Source: Stictocephala bisonia
Lineage: Eukaryota > Arthropoda > Insecta > Hemiptera > Membracidae
Assembly: GCA_035578905.1 (NCBI GenBank)
Contig: JAQJVL010000575.1
Location: 165,001 to 229,000, forward strand
Reading direction: 5' to 3'
DNA: 64,000 nucleotides
In this document: positions 54,955-64,000 of the stretch, one piece after another
Numbering within the stretch: position 1 is the first letter of the stretch
How the letters are laid out: each line of letters opens with the position of its first letter
Position numbers and translations under genes: made by a program
The notes under the pieces: generated by a model
Database searches by the model: none
What the model was told of the DNA's origin: nothing
The model's input: the letters and a program-made list of their open reading frames with translations, nothing else

Positions 54955-56199
54955 CTGACGGCGCAGAAATTAATGCACCCGAGTTTAAAGGCTATTTTTT
55001 AAGGAACTAAGGAGACCTACAGAAAATCTAGTCACTTCATTGTTTTCCTAGTTTAATTATACGTTATGAAATATGCATTTTTAAATGTTATTACAAGTTT
55101 AAATAATTTGTATCCTAGTTGAAACAAAAAAACTACCGGAATTTTAACTAGTTTTCAATGTACACCAAGTTTATCCGTTATAATTACACTAAAAATCCGT
55201 TAATTTATCGCATTTATATTTTAATGCCTGATTAATATGAATGTTTTCTATAAGTTTTGTAAATTTTAGAATATTCTCTTTACGTGAAAAAAAGTTCTTA
55301 TCGATTCTCTGAAACATTGTTTACTAGGCTTCTAGAGGCTGTAATAGTATATTTCATAACAAGAGTGGAAAGTGGGGTTTTGCATGTTCGAGACCATATG
55401 TTTGAAGTGCGAGACTTGTCGAGCACTTCAAATGGTCGAGAACATACAAAACACTTTTCACTACACTACTATGAGTTTAGCTGTTTTCGTTATGTGTTTA
55501 CAACCTGCGAAACATCATATTTTCAACAGCTGTCTATTGTTTACTACCGAAAGTAACATTGTTTACAACCGAAAATTTTCCACAGTCAACAACGCCTGTT
55601 TTTATTCCGTAGTGTAGTGAAAAGTATCGTTCAAAACTCGAGTGAAAGTGTTTTGTATGTTCTCGACCAATTGAAGTGCTCGACAAGTCTCGCACTTCAA
55701 ACATATGGTCTCGAACATGCAAAACCCCACTTTCCACTCTTGTTATGAAATATACTATTTCACTACACTACTATGAGTTTAGCTGTTTTCGTTATGTGTT
55801 TACAACCTGCGAAACATCATATTTTCAACAGCTGTCTATTGTTTACTACCGAAAGTAACATTGTTTACAACCGAAAATTTTCCACAGTCAACAACACCTG
55901 TTTTTATTCCGTAGTGTAGTGAAAAGTATCGTTCATAACTCGAGTGAAAGTGTTTTGTATGTTCTCGACCATTCGAAGAGCTCGACAAGTCTCGCACTTC
56001 ACACATATGGTCTCGAACATGCAAACCCCCACTTTCCACTCTTGTTATGAAATATACTATTAATAAAATTTAAAAATGCTTGTTCCATAACGTATAATTA
56101 AACGAGAAAAACAATGGTGTGATTATATTTTCCATAGGTCTCTTAGTTCCTTAGAAAACAACCTTCAAACTCGGGTGCACATAATTTCTGCGCCGACAG
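54955..56199. mobile_element. 1.25-kb foldback element with internal duplication
   Basis: Terminal arms of about 145 bp: left ctgacggcgcagaaatta, cacccgagtttaaaggct, aaggaactaagg, gtttaattatacgttatg; the right side reversed gives ctgtcggcgcagaaatta, cacccgagtttgaaggtt, aaggaactaag, gtttaattatacgttatg. Inside, a second inverted repeat pairs 55355-55458 with 55640-55757. A 299-bp segment starting cactacactactatgag (55460) is repeated at 55759. The open frames on both strands here, reading GREHTKHF and VLHVRDHMFEVRDL, are shadows of the foldback. No transposase is present. Confidence 0.85.
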
Positions 56200-56204
56200 T
56201 AGTC

Positions 56205-57415
56205 TTAGACTCCTTTATTACTATTTGTAACTATTTCAAAGTATTATTTTGACGGTGACAAAAAATAAAAGTAAATATTATTCTATTATATAAACAATGT
56301 TTCAACGTCGTTTGGGCGTATTAAATAAAATTTCTCCACATACGCTCGGCAGTACTCGGCCTTCCTCTACTTGTAATATTAGTAATGGCTTTAGATAGAC
56401 TTTATTGAGATGTTTACATTTGAGCTTTGCCAGATGGGTCAATGTTAATTTTCCAGCTACCTCATATATATTCCAGCATGTTAATAAATGTAAATTAAAT
56501 CTGCCCTGTTCTATTTCTGCAATAGAGTAGGCCTAGGCAGTACTAGGAACATAAAGAAAACCTGCGTTTTACATATACGTAAACCCGACCTCGTTTTGCT
56601 GTTACTTAGTCTGATTTGACTGTAGGTGAAAGTAAAGTTTTACAACTAACATATGTTTTCATAAATAAACAATCATCTGGTCACAGAAATAAATGTACAA
56701 GATATAATTTGCACATCAATCAGCTGGTCACACTAGCACTTTTTCAGCACTGACGTTTATTTTCCATTCGTGACATGTTTGAAGGTCGGGAAATACCTGA
56801 AATGCCTTCGTTACATAATGACGATAATCCATTGCAGATAAAAAGCCATAAACAAAACGAACGCCAACTCACTCTGTATTTTCCACGGACTGTTTGCATC
56901 TGAAAGAAGACGGTACATCAAAACTAAAACATTTTACATGATTCGACTTTATCTTTTTTCAGAGTGACAAAAGCTATGTCACTACCAAGTGTGAGATCTA
57001 TGATAACCTTTGGTTCTCTAATTCCTCGTAACATAATTCTAAAATTAAAAACTTCAACCTTCCCATGTTTTTTGTACAACCTCCGAAGACTTAACTAATT
57101 AGGCTATCTTAATTTGAATTAAACTTGAAGTATTTAAGTCTGAAGGGCTTTTCGTTCATCTTAAAACCGGGAATGTCAATAAAAAGATAATAAAATACAT
57201 CCTCTCTTTTACGTGGGAGGGGTCAACAAATTAAGAAAATTTTTAAAAACATTTAAAACACTATTATAATTAGAAGACAATCCCTTAAGTAACTTCGGAC
57301 TGATTCTTAATTAATTGAAACCTAGTGAAATATCATATGTACAAAAATCCGTTTCACTTTTACCGTACATTGTCATATATCCCTAAAGGAACGACAGTAG
57401 GAGTTTAGAAATTAA
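56205..57415. other. Intergenic DNA, no gene seen
   Basis: No feature recognised. Confidence 0.35.
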
Positions 57416-57429
57416 TTGATTCTATTATA

Positions 57430-58055
57430 TCAAATAGCTGAAAATCATACCAATACTACGTGGTTCGGATTCCACGTTAAGATGTAGGTCCGTTAGTTGC
57501 CCTGGCTATTGGGTTATTAATAAATGGTCCTTTCTGAGTTAAGTCGAACTCGGATAGTAACAATAACTACACTCGTTCATTTAGGTACACTCATTCGCCC
57601 CTCATATTCGCCCATATCTTGACAATCGGCGTCTTAGTAATGAATAACGGTGGCGCAGTGCTGTAACCCAAAGACTACTTGGTGACAAAGTGTTGAGGAG
57701 ATTGTGGCGATAGGTCCAATGCTCGGTCCCATAGCTAATACCGACACGGCGTCCGCTCAATGGTTGCCATCGACGTTAACACTACTAGAGAAGTTTAGGG
57801 TGTCCATTTTGGGTGGTAGTTGATGTTTTGTAGGGAATAGAACTGAGTGTCAGGCTTGTCAGTTTGCTGAAAATCAGACCAACACTACGTGGTTCGGAAT
57901 CCACGTTAAGCTGTAGGTCCCTTAGTTGCCCTGGCTACTGTGCTGTTAATGAATAGCTCTTTCTGAGGAACACTCGACCTTAGTTAGTAACAATGACTAC
58001 ACTCGATCATCTACACTCATTCGCCCATATCTTAAAGATCGGCGTCTTACTAATG
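57430..58055 (+). repeat. R-S-R repeat, possible miniature terminal-repeat element
   Basis: R (about 57439-57647: gctgaaaatcataccaatac, tacgtggttcgg, gtaggtccgttagttgccct, atcggcgtcttagtaatgaa) is repeated at 57868-58053 (gctgaaaatcagaccaacac, tacgtggttcgg, gtaggtcccttagttgccct, atcggcgtcttactaatgaa). The 220-bp S segment between them (gacaaagtgttgaggagatt, ctactagagaagtttagggt) also occurs at 52.0-52.2 kb. A direct repeat around a non-coding core resembles a TRIM, but a simple tandem duplication cannot be excluded. Confidence 0.7.
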
Positions 58056-58164
58056 AATACATAGGTAACTAGCCTACAATTTACTCCATCGACGTACACA
58101 GTGGCTATTAACAGTCTAGAGACATCGACTTTCAAAAACTAAATCCATTCTTATTAAAACTGTA

Positions 58165-58228
58165 CTAGGGAACACCCCTGCACGCTACACGTGCCAACCC
58201 CGTCACTCGCTGCGCTCGTGATGTCTCG
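58165..58228 (+). repeat. Fragment of the ACCCCTGCACGC short element
   Basis: tactagggaacacccctgca then cgctacacgtgccaaccccg and tcactcgctgcgctcgtgatg match, in order, the head of the element at 44.1-44.6 kb (minus strand there). Confidence 0.6.
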
Positions 58229-58229
58229 G

Positions 58230-58465
58230 CATGTAACTTTTGACTTCAAATGTTAGTAATTAAACTGTATTAAGTAAAATCATATTATTTAAATTCATTT
58301 ACAGTAGCTCACTCACTGCACTTTATTTGCATTGTATTTATAGTATAATAATTTTATAAACAACCAATGTTATTAGTATATTACTAAGCCTATTTCAAAT
58401 ATTTTCATTTTATTAACGGCTGATGATAACATACACACAGACTGACGTGTGTTCGCTCTTTTATT
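58230..58465. other. Short AT-rich spacer
   Basis: Nothing recognised. Confidence 0.3.
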
Positions 58466-58706
58466 ATTAACTAGCTGTACCCGCCCGCTTCGCCGGTCAT
58501 AATATTGAGTTTGATTTAGAACCTAATGACGATATTTCCCATCTCTACTCAACAGGAACTATTTTTCGCGCTCGGTTTTTTAGAGTTTTAATTGTGTTAA
58601 AAGTTTATTTTTTTTGTTATTAATTGCAATATTAGTGATATTGAATACCTATTTTGTGTTTTTGTGTTGATTTCACCCAGTTATTGTTAAAATAACGAAG
58701 GGGTCT

Positions 58707-60051
58707 TTGTTTAAACATTGCTTACCTAAGCATAACCAAAAAACAATAATGGCTAAGCCAGTGTTTATTTTCCCTTCCCAATCTTCTGTCAACAAGCCTA
58801 AATCATGTGATTTAACGCCCAACACTACGGCATCAAATGAAAACATTGATCAAGATTTCTTAAGACCACCAAAAAGAAAAACAGTCAACAATTGTGTAAA
58901 TCTACAGCCTAAAAGGTATGTCTTAGATACTAATCAGCTGTGTGATCAAAACAAATTTAATCCACTATCAGACCACAACTACTCTATTGCTAATAATGAT
59001 GAAAATGAGATGGCTGATGTAACTGCTACAAGTGAATTGCATAAAATTGTTAAACCTCCACCTATTTTTGTCCACGATGTTAACAATCATCAGGAAATTG
59101 TCAAAGATATTAAAAGTGTAATTACTTGCGAGTTTACCACTGAAGTCAAAGGCTCATCTTTGAAAATTAATCTTCTGACCATAGATGATTTTAGAAAACT
59201 GACACAATTTTACGACGAATCAAATGTTAAATACCATACGTTTCAGACAAAAATAGACAGAAAATTAGAAGTCGTAATTAAAAACGTTCCCTGCTCTCTT
59301 TCTCCAGAGGAAATTCAGGATGAGTTAATCTCTCACAACTATCCGGTTCTCACTGTACATAGATTATTTAACAAGGAAAAAATTCCATTCCCTATTTGTG
59401 CAGTCTCGTTAGAAAACAATGAATCTGGAAAAGCTATATTTGAATTAAATAGACTGTGCTACTCTGTTGTTCATGTTGAGCCTAAAAGGAAGCCTACAAA
59501 TGTGCCCCAGTGTACTCGATGTCAACGTTATGGTCACACGAAAAATTTTTGCAAGCTCGATCCCAGATGTGTGAAGTGTACTGGCCAACATCTCTACTCT
59601 GCTTGTCCGAAGAAGAAGACCGACCCCCCCTGTATGTGTAAACTGTGGGGAGAATCATTCGGCCAATTTCAAAGGCTGTAAATACTATAAAGATATACAG
59701 CAAAAGACTAAAAGCAATGTTACTGGACTCACCCATCACTCGTCTACTAGGAGCACTGATGAAAATCGCAGTACCGAAAACACTGGAATTGGAATAAAAC
59801 CCTCACAAGCCCGCCCTCAAGCAACTTCCAAGTCATACGCTCAAGCAACTAAGAAGACGTCAACAAATTTGCATCACCAAACTGATTTCAGTGTTTTTAA
59901 TAACGACACTACTGAAACTGCAGCTAACGAGGTACTTGAGAGTGGCTCTAATATAGAACAACTAATATTAGATTTAGTTAAGTCAGCCATGCCTATCATT
60001 AAAAAGATTATATCTAATGTTATTACTTCACTGTTCAAAAATGCACCCTAG
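58707..60051 (+). pseudogene. Jockey ORF1 (gag-like RNA-binding protein), one frameshift
   Basis: ORF1 of this class binds the element RNA and forms the ribonucleoprotein that carries it back to the nucleus. The frame is open from ATG 58707 (an in-frame ATG at 58749, MAKPVFIFPSQ, is an equally good start) to a stop at 59681. Near the end are zinc knuckles: CTRCQRYGHTKNFC at about residues 269-282 and CVKCTGQHLYSAC at about 288-300. The third knuckle, VCVNCGENHSANFKGC, is readable only in the next phase. That phase then stays open to the stop at 60049-60051. The shift lies at or near a run of seven C (59624-59630), so a one-base slip there is the simplest cause. The unbroken length would be about 430-450 residues. 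Confidence 0.88.
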
Positions 60052-62746
60052 AACATGCATCATACAAAACTTAACAATCCTAAACTGGAATGCTGATGGC
60101 CTAAAGAGAAAGAAGAATATTTTTTCAGAGTTCATGGTTCGGCATAACGTCGATGTCGCCTGCATCACTGAGACGCACTTTGTAATAAATGAGCCCTTTA
60201 AAATCCCTGGATACTTTATTTATAGAGAAGACAGGAATGCACCCAATGCTTCTGGAGGAGTGGCAATTTTTATAAAAAGAAACCTTAATCATCACAATAT
60301 ACTGTTGCCAAATCTTATTTCAGCTGAAGCTGTTGGTATCAAAATTAATTTGCAAAATGACCAGTCTTGTAATGTTATTTCTGTGTACAAATCACCCAAT
60401 CGACGTTTTCACCAACAAGATCTTTTAAATCTAAGTCATGGTGACACTCCAACTCTTATCTTAGGAGATTTAAATTGTAAACATCAATTCTGGGGTTGTA
60501 GGGTAACTAACCCGAATGGGGTTCGCTTGTTACGTGCTATGAATGAAACCAATATAAATATTTCAGCTCCGTCTGAACCCACTCATTACCCTTGGCAAGA
60601 CAATTTCCATCCCGATATATTGGACATTACTCTTCATAAAAACTTTGGAGCTCCTATTCTACAACAAGTAATCAGCGAACTTGATTCTGACCATCTCCCT
60701 ATTATTGTAAGTTTTTTCATACAACCAATATTTTCTCCGCAAATTCCCAGACTGATAAACGGTCCAGTCGATTGGGATACCTTCTGTGCAGAATTCGACA
60801 ATCGCATGAAAGTTCCAACGGACTTATATTCAGTAAATGGCATTGACAGAGCAGTTCAAGACTTTACAGAGTGTTTACAAATATCAGTCAAAAATGCAAC
60901 TATCCGGACTTTTCCCCCTACACGAAACACTTTTCTTCATCCTCCCATGAGAATTATGCAATTAATTAGATATAAAAATAGAGTGAGACGTCAGTGGCAG
61001 AGATACAGGTACCCTCACTTAAAGATGCAGCTAAATGAACTAATTCGTAAAGTACGTAGCGAACTTGATAAATATAGGATTAATTCTTACAAACTTTACG
61101 TTTCTGATATTGATCCTGGTGATTCTAATATGTGGAAAGCAACAAAGAGGCTTTTACAATCACCGACAATTGTGCCTCCACTAAAACAAAATAATTTTAT
61201 TTTTGAAAGTGATTCTGAAAAGAGTAATGTGTTTGCTGATTTTTTTGAGAATGCATTCATTCCTAATGTTGTTCATGATTTTGAAACCAACAGAAATGTT
61301 GAGGATTTTTTGTCCACAACCCCTAGCAGTGCAGAGCAGCCTGTGAAATTTACCTCACCCTCGGAAATTAAAAATATTATTAAAAATCTCCCCAACAGAA
61401 AATCTCCAGGGCATGACTTGGTACCTAACATAGTTTTGAAGAATTTGTCTACCAAAGCACTTTCAATACTAGCATCTATTTTCAATGCTTGTATTTCTGT
61501 TGGTTACTTTCCTAAAAACTGGAAACTTGCTCAAATAATTGTTATACACAAGCCCAACAAACCTAAACATTTTCCTAGCAGTTACCGTCCGATTAGTCTC
61601 CTTTCATCAATATCAAAATTATTTGAAAAAATTATACAGAAGAGACTGCTAAAATACTTGGATTCTTCTAATATCATTCCCCCTTATCAGTTTGGATTTC
61701 GTACAAGGCATTGTACATCTCATCAACTTCTACGAATCAATGAAATCATATGTAAAGGATTTGAGAAGAAGCTTCATTCATCGGCAGCATTTTTGGACAT
61801 AACAAGTGCATTTGATAAGGTTTGGCATGGTGGCCTGTTATATAAATTGTATCAGTTTGGACTTCCTTTGTATCTGAGAGCTTTGTTGCAATCGTTTCTG
61901 TCTGATAGGACTTTTTGTGTCAAACTCAACTGCACACTTTCCTCAGTTCGTCCAATAGGCGCAGGTGTTCCTCAAGGCTCAATACTGGGACCTCTTCTTT
62001 TTAATTTATACATGTCTGATATTCCTGAGCTTCCTCAGGCTACTATCGCTCTTTATGCTGATGACACGGTTCTTATTACCCAGCACATTGACATCAACCA
62101 GGCCGTAAATTCTTTACAATTCAGCGTTACATCTTTGACCAATTGGTTTAAAAGCTGGAGACTACCGTTAAATCCATTGAAATGTGAAACAAAGGTTTTC
62201 TCTTTGAGGAAGTATATTTTGCCACCTGAAGTTGCTATTGAAAATACTTCAATTCCTTGGAACCCTGATGATCAAGGCATAAAATACTTAGGTGTCTACC
62301 TCGATAAAAAATTAAACTGGAATCTTCACGTAAACAACAAACTCACTCAAGCATACGCACGTCTATCCATGTTATTTCCTATAATAAACAGAAAGTCGTC
62401 TTTAAAACCAGAATGTACATTTTTAATATATAAAACAATTCTTCGGCCGTTAATTATGTATGCCTGTCCAGTTTGGGGAATGTGCATTTCTTCCGGCAAA
62501 CTGAAAAAGATTCAAATTTTCCAAAACAAAGTTTTAAGAATTGCAGTTGATAGTCCATGGTACATACGTAACTCTCATCTGCATGTAGAATTTGGACTCG
62601 ATACCATTGATGCTTTTATTAAAAGAAGTTGTCGTAAGTTCATGGCAAACTTAGAAAATGTTCCAGGAGCTATTAACTTTCACATTGGAGAACCTACTTT
62701 GCACAGGCGTTTGAAAGCCAGACTTCCTCAAGACATGATAGACTGA
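60041..62746 (+). CDS. Jockey ORF2: APE-type endonuclease and reverse transcriptase
   Basis: ORF2 nicks target DNA and copies the element RNA onto the nick. The frame is open from ATG 60017; I prefer the ATG at 60041 (MHPRTCIIQ) because it overlaps the ORF1 stop (atgcaccctag), giving about 901 residues. Numbering here is from 60017. The endonuclease spans about 18-235: LNWNADG, ITETH, GGVAIF, LGDLNC and SDHLPI carry the expected N, E, D/N and D/H residues. The RT spans about 450-740: YRPISLLSSISKLFEKI, LDITSAFDKVW (AFD near 598), GVPQGSILGPLLFNLY (near 650), LYADDTVLI (YADD at 680-683) and KYLGVYLDKKLNW. The C-terminal RT-associated region (VWGMC, FQNKVLRIAVDSPWYIRN) runs to the stop. There is no internal stop and no RNase H domain, as usual for Jockey. 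Confidence 0.95.
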   Translation: MHPRTCIIQNLTILNWNADGLKRKKNIFSEFMVRHNVDVACITETHFVINEPFKIPGYFIYREDRNAPNASGGVAIFIKRNLNHHNILLPNLISAEAVGIKINLQNDQSCNVISVYKSPNRRFHQQDLLNLSHGDTPTLILGDLNCKHQFWGCRVTNPNGVRLLRAMNETNINISAPSEPTHYPWQDNFHPDILDITLHKNFGAPILQQVISELDSDHLPIIVSFFIQPIFSPQIPRLINGPVDWDTFCAEFDNRMKVPTDLYSVNGIDRAVQDFTECLQISVKNATIRTFPPTRNTFLHPPMRIMQLIRYKNRVRRQWQRYRYPHLKMQLNELIRKVRSELDKYRINSYKLYVSDIDPGDSNMWKATKRLLQSPTIVPPLKQNNFIFESDSEKSNVFADFFENAFIPNVVHDFETNRNVEDFLSTTPSSAEQPVKFTSPSEIKNIIKNLPNRKSPGHDLVPNIVLKNLSTKALSILASIFNACISVGYFPKNWKLAQIIVIHKPNKPKHFPSSYRPISLLSSISKLFEKIIQKRLLKYLDSSNIIPPYQFGFRTRHCTSHQLLRINEIICKGFEKKLHSSAAFLDITSAFDKVWHGGLLYKLYQFGLPLYLRALLQSFLSDRTFCVKLNCTLSSVRPIGAGVPQGSILGPLLFNLYMSDIPELPQATIALYADDTVLITQHIDINQAVNSLQFSVTSLTNWFKSWRLPLNPLKCETKVFSLRKYILPPEVAIENTSIPWNPDDQGIKYLGVYLDKKLNWNLHVNNKLTQAYARLSMLFPIINRKSSLKPECTFLIYKTILRPLIMYACPVWGMCISSGKLKKIQIFQNKVLRIAVDSPWYIRNSHLHVEFGLDTIDAFIKRSCRKFMANLENVPGAINFHIGEPTLHRRLKARLPQDMID

Positions 62747-62972
62747 TTTATAGCCTCTCTATGTAACACTTATTTGTTTTTTTTTCTTTTTAACTTACTT
62801 AAATATGTTATATATACATTTTTTTTGTTTACTGATTGTTATTCGTGTTACAGGGTGACTCATATATGAGCGAACCCGATAATGTTATTATTCCACCTGT
62901 TACATTTTCTGTGTATAATATGTAAAATATTGATCCAGAAATAAAAGTGTAAAAAAAAAAAAAAAAAAAAAA
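62747..62972 (+). other. Jockey 3' UTR with poly(A) tail
   Basis: About 200 bases after the ORF2 stop, an AATAAA signal at about 62939-62944 followed within ten bases by about 22 A residues, and then the target duplication. Confidence 0.85.
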
Positions 62973-63549
62973 TAGAACCTAATAGCTGAAAGAATTCGAG
63001 CATTTTTGCTTCTTCTACCAATATTAGATTTTTTAGGAGGCATGTCATGAAAAGTAAACTGCAAAACAAATAACTATTCATTTTTTATTTTCACGTTTCA
63101 TCACATGTTTTAATTACCGAGGAAAAAAGGTTAACACCAAAATATACAGATCACCTGATCAAGTAAAAGTAGTGTGTGCTACACTCTCAAGGTGAAATGT
63201 AGAACTACAATAAATCAAAACATATACAGTAGACCTACTGTTGTTGTGAGAACTTCAATCTGCTTATGGCATGTGAAACTACATTAAACCACACAGTCAT
63301 ATGTTTTTTGTAAACAATTCAGATTCTGCACTTGAATAACATGGGATCTTTAGGAGCCCGTGGGGCGGAACCCTGTGGACGGATCTGCATCAAACTTCAC
63401 AGAAACCATCTCGGGAGTATACAGGACAACATCCTAAAGTTTCATGGCGATCGGTTGGATGGTTTGGCAGCGCATAAACTTCAAATATACAAACATCCTC
63501 TTTTATAAACATAGATATACAAACATCCTCTTTTATAAATATAGATTTG

Positions 63550-63978
63550 ATATTTTACTGTGCTGCTCTCTATGTTTAACCTAACAAATGTTTTGGACTA
63601 TTTAACATTTGTTTATGTCGCCAGCTGGTCGATTAAAATTAACCTCCATAAGAATAACATTGCAGCTTTGACACCGTGTAGGGTAAAAATCCTGTGGGAA
63701 TTTCAAAAATCTAGCTCCGTTACGACTTGGAAATCAAAATTATCTTTTGAATAAAAAAATGTCATCAAAATCGGTCAAGTTCATCAAACAATCGTGTCAG
63801 AAAGTGAGTGAACTACATGACTCGATTGTTTCAATAAATAGGATAAGTCAAGTTACTAATTAATCTGTTAAATGTAAGGTCCATAGTTGGTGGCAGTAGA
63901 ATTGCAATAGAATTTATGGTAATTTTTTGTTCAGCGTTTAAATGGCTTGAACATATTTAAATGTTATAATTAATCAAT
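63550..63978. other. Intergenic DNA with a motif shared with family A
   Basis: tcatcaaaatcggtcaagttc at 63764-63784 resembles the aatcgttaaagccg word of family A, without the other landmarks. No gene recognised. Confidence 0.35.
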
Positions 63979-63982
63979 ATAC

Positions 63983-64000
63983 AAGGTGTCGTAAGTACCC
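63983..64000. mobile_element. Possible left end of a MITE, cut by the window edge
   Basis: tatacaaggtgtcgtaagta resembles the TA-CAAGGTG start of the element at 52.4 kb. Only the first bases are in the window. Confidence 0.3.

Larger units (their letters stand above)
58528..62972 (+). mobile_element. Full-length Jockey-clade non-LTR retrotransposon
   Basis: An 11-bp direct repeat, tagaacctaat, occurs at 58517-58527 and 62973-62983 and marks the target-site duplication. Between the repeats are a 5' UTR of about 180-220 bp, ORF1 (gag-like, frameshifted), ORF2 (endonuclease plus RT, open) and a 3' UTR of about 200 bp with aataaaagtgt, followed by about 22 A residues (62951-62972). A poly(A) tail, two overlapping ORFs and an APE-type endonuclease fit the Jockey clade. 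The length of 4.45 kb is in the usual range. The open ORF2 and clean duplication suggest a relatively young copy. Confidence 0.93.
58469..63547 (+). repeat. Short interspersed repeat split by the Jockey-type element
   Basis: The host repeat begins ctagctgtacccgcccgctt at 58470 and continues to the target site at 58527. It resumes at 62984 and runs to about 63547, ending catcctcttttataaatata. Removing the inserted element leaves about 620 bp. Its tail (gggatctttaggagcccgtg, ctaaagtttcatggcgatcg) matches the short element at 44.1-44.3 kb. The last 30 bases (atatacaaacatcctctttt onward) are present twice, at 63485 and 63515. Confidence 0.6.

Noticed and set aside
55284..56039. Open frames reading GREHTKHF/VLHVRDHMFEVRDL on both strands
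   Set aside because: The same peptide appears on both strands because the region is an inverted repeat with a tandem duplication. No transposase motif is present.
62850..62880. MITE end suggested by tacagggtgactc
   Set aside because: It lies inside the 3' UTR of the complete Jockey element and has no partner end.

Overview
The window looks like intergenic DNA from an insect nuclear genome. It is AT-rich and packed with transposons, tandem repeats and inverted repeats, and holds one 100-base assembly gap. TTAGG/CCTAA clusters match the usual insect telomere repeat. Several reverse-transcriptase tails end in wording that I associate with hemipteran (leafhopper or bug) elements; that placement comes from memory of similar proteins and was not searched. 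I found no host gene I can defend, no tRNA or rRNA gene, no CRISPR array and no bacterial-type operon. The only intact long protein is ORF2 of a Jockey-type retrotransposon.

Layout. 1-9 kb: diverged AT-rich sequence, a 64-bp array (2.6-2.9 kb), a 39-bp minisatellite (4.25-4.76 kb), one copy of an abundant ~0.5 kb interspersed repeat (here family A, 5.0-5.4 kb), a TTAA-flanked MITE (6.0-6.5 kb) and a 74-bp array (8.0-8.6 kb). 9-22 kb: a tRNA-like SINE, several decayed non-LTR reverse-transcriptase (RT) fragments, MITEs flanked by TA, TTAA or a 9-bp duplication, and a 36-bp minisatellite (15.8-16.5 kb). 22.9-26.3 kb: a large 140-bp satellite followed by a 28-bp array. 26.7-38.2 kb: more RT remnants on both strands, one with a perfect 275-bp tandem duplication, four further inverted-repeat elements, and a ~606-bp palindrome with essentially no spacer (34.6-35.2 kb). 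38.6-51 kb: foldback hairpins, an RT gene split by a hairpin-bearing insertion, a 125-bp array, a 21-bp heptad-coding array and further family A copies. 51.6-58.1 kb: a mid-repetitive R/S family, a TA-flanked MITE and a 1.25 kb foldback element. 58.5-63.0 kb: a full-length Jockey-type element with an 11-bp target-site duplication, nested in an older repeat.

How the parts relate. The record is layers of insertion: MITEs inside RT genes, RT genes inside foldback elements, and Jockey inside a short interspersed repeat. Target-site duplications or flanking bases support several of these joins. At least three inverted-repeat elements with unrelated termini, and probably a fourth, carry TTAGG-like cores. 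A 36-bp repeat period recurs 24 kb away. These cross-locus patterns and the large palindrome are the most interesting signals. I did not find a convincing new multi-gene system.
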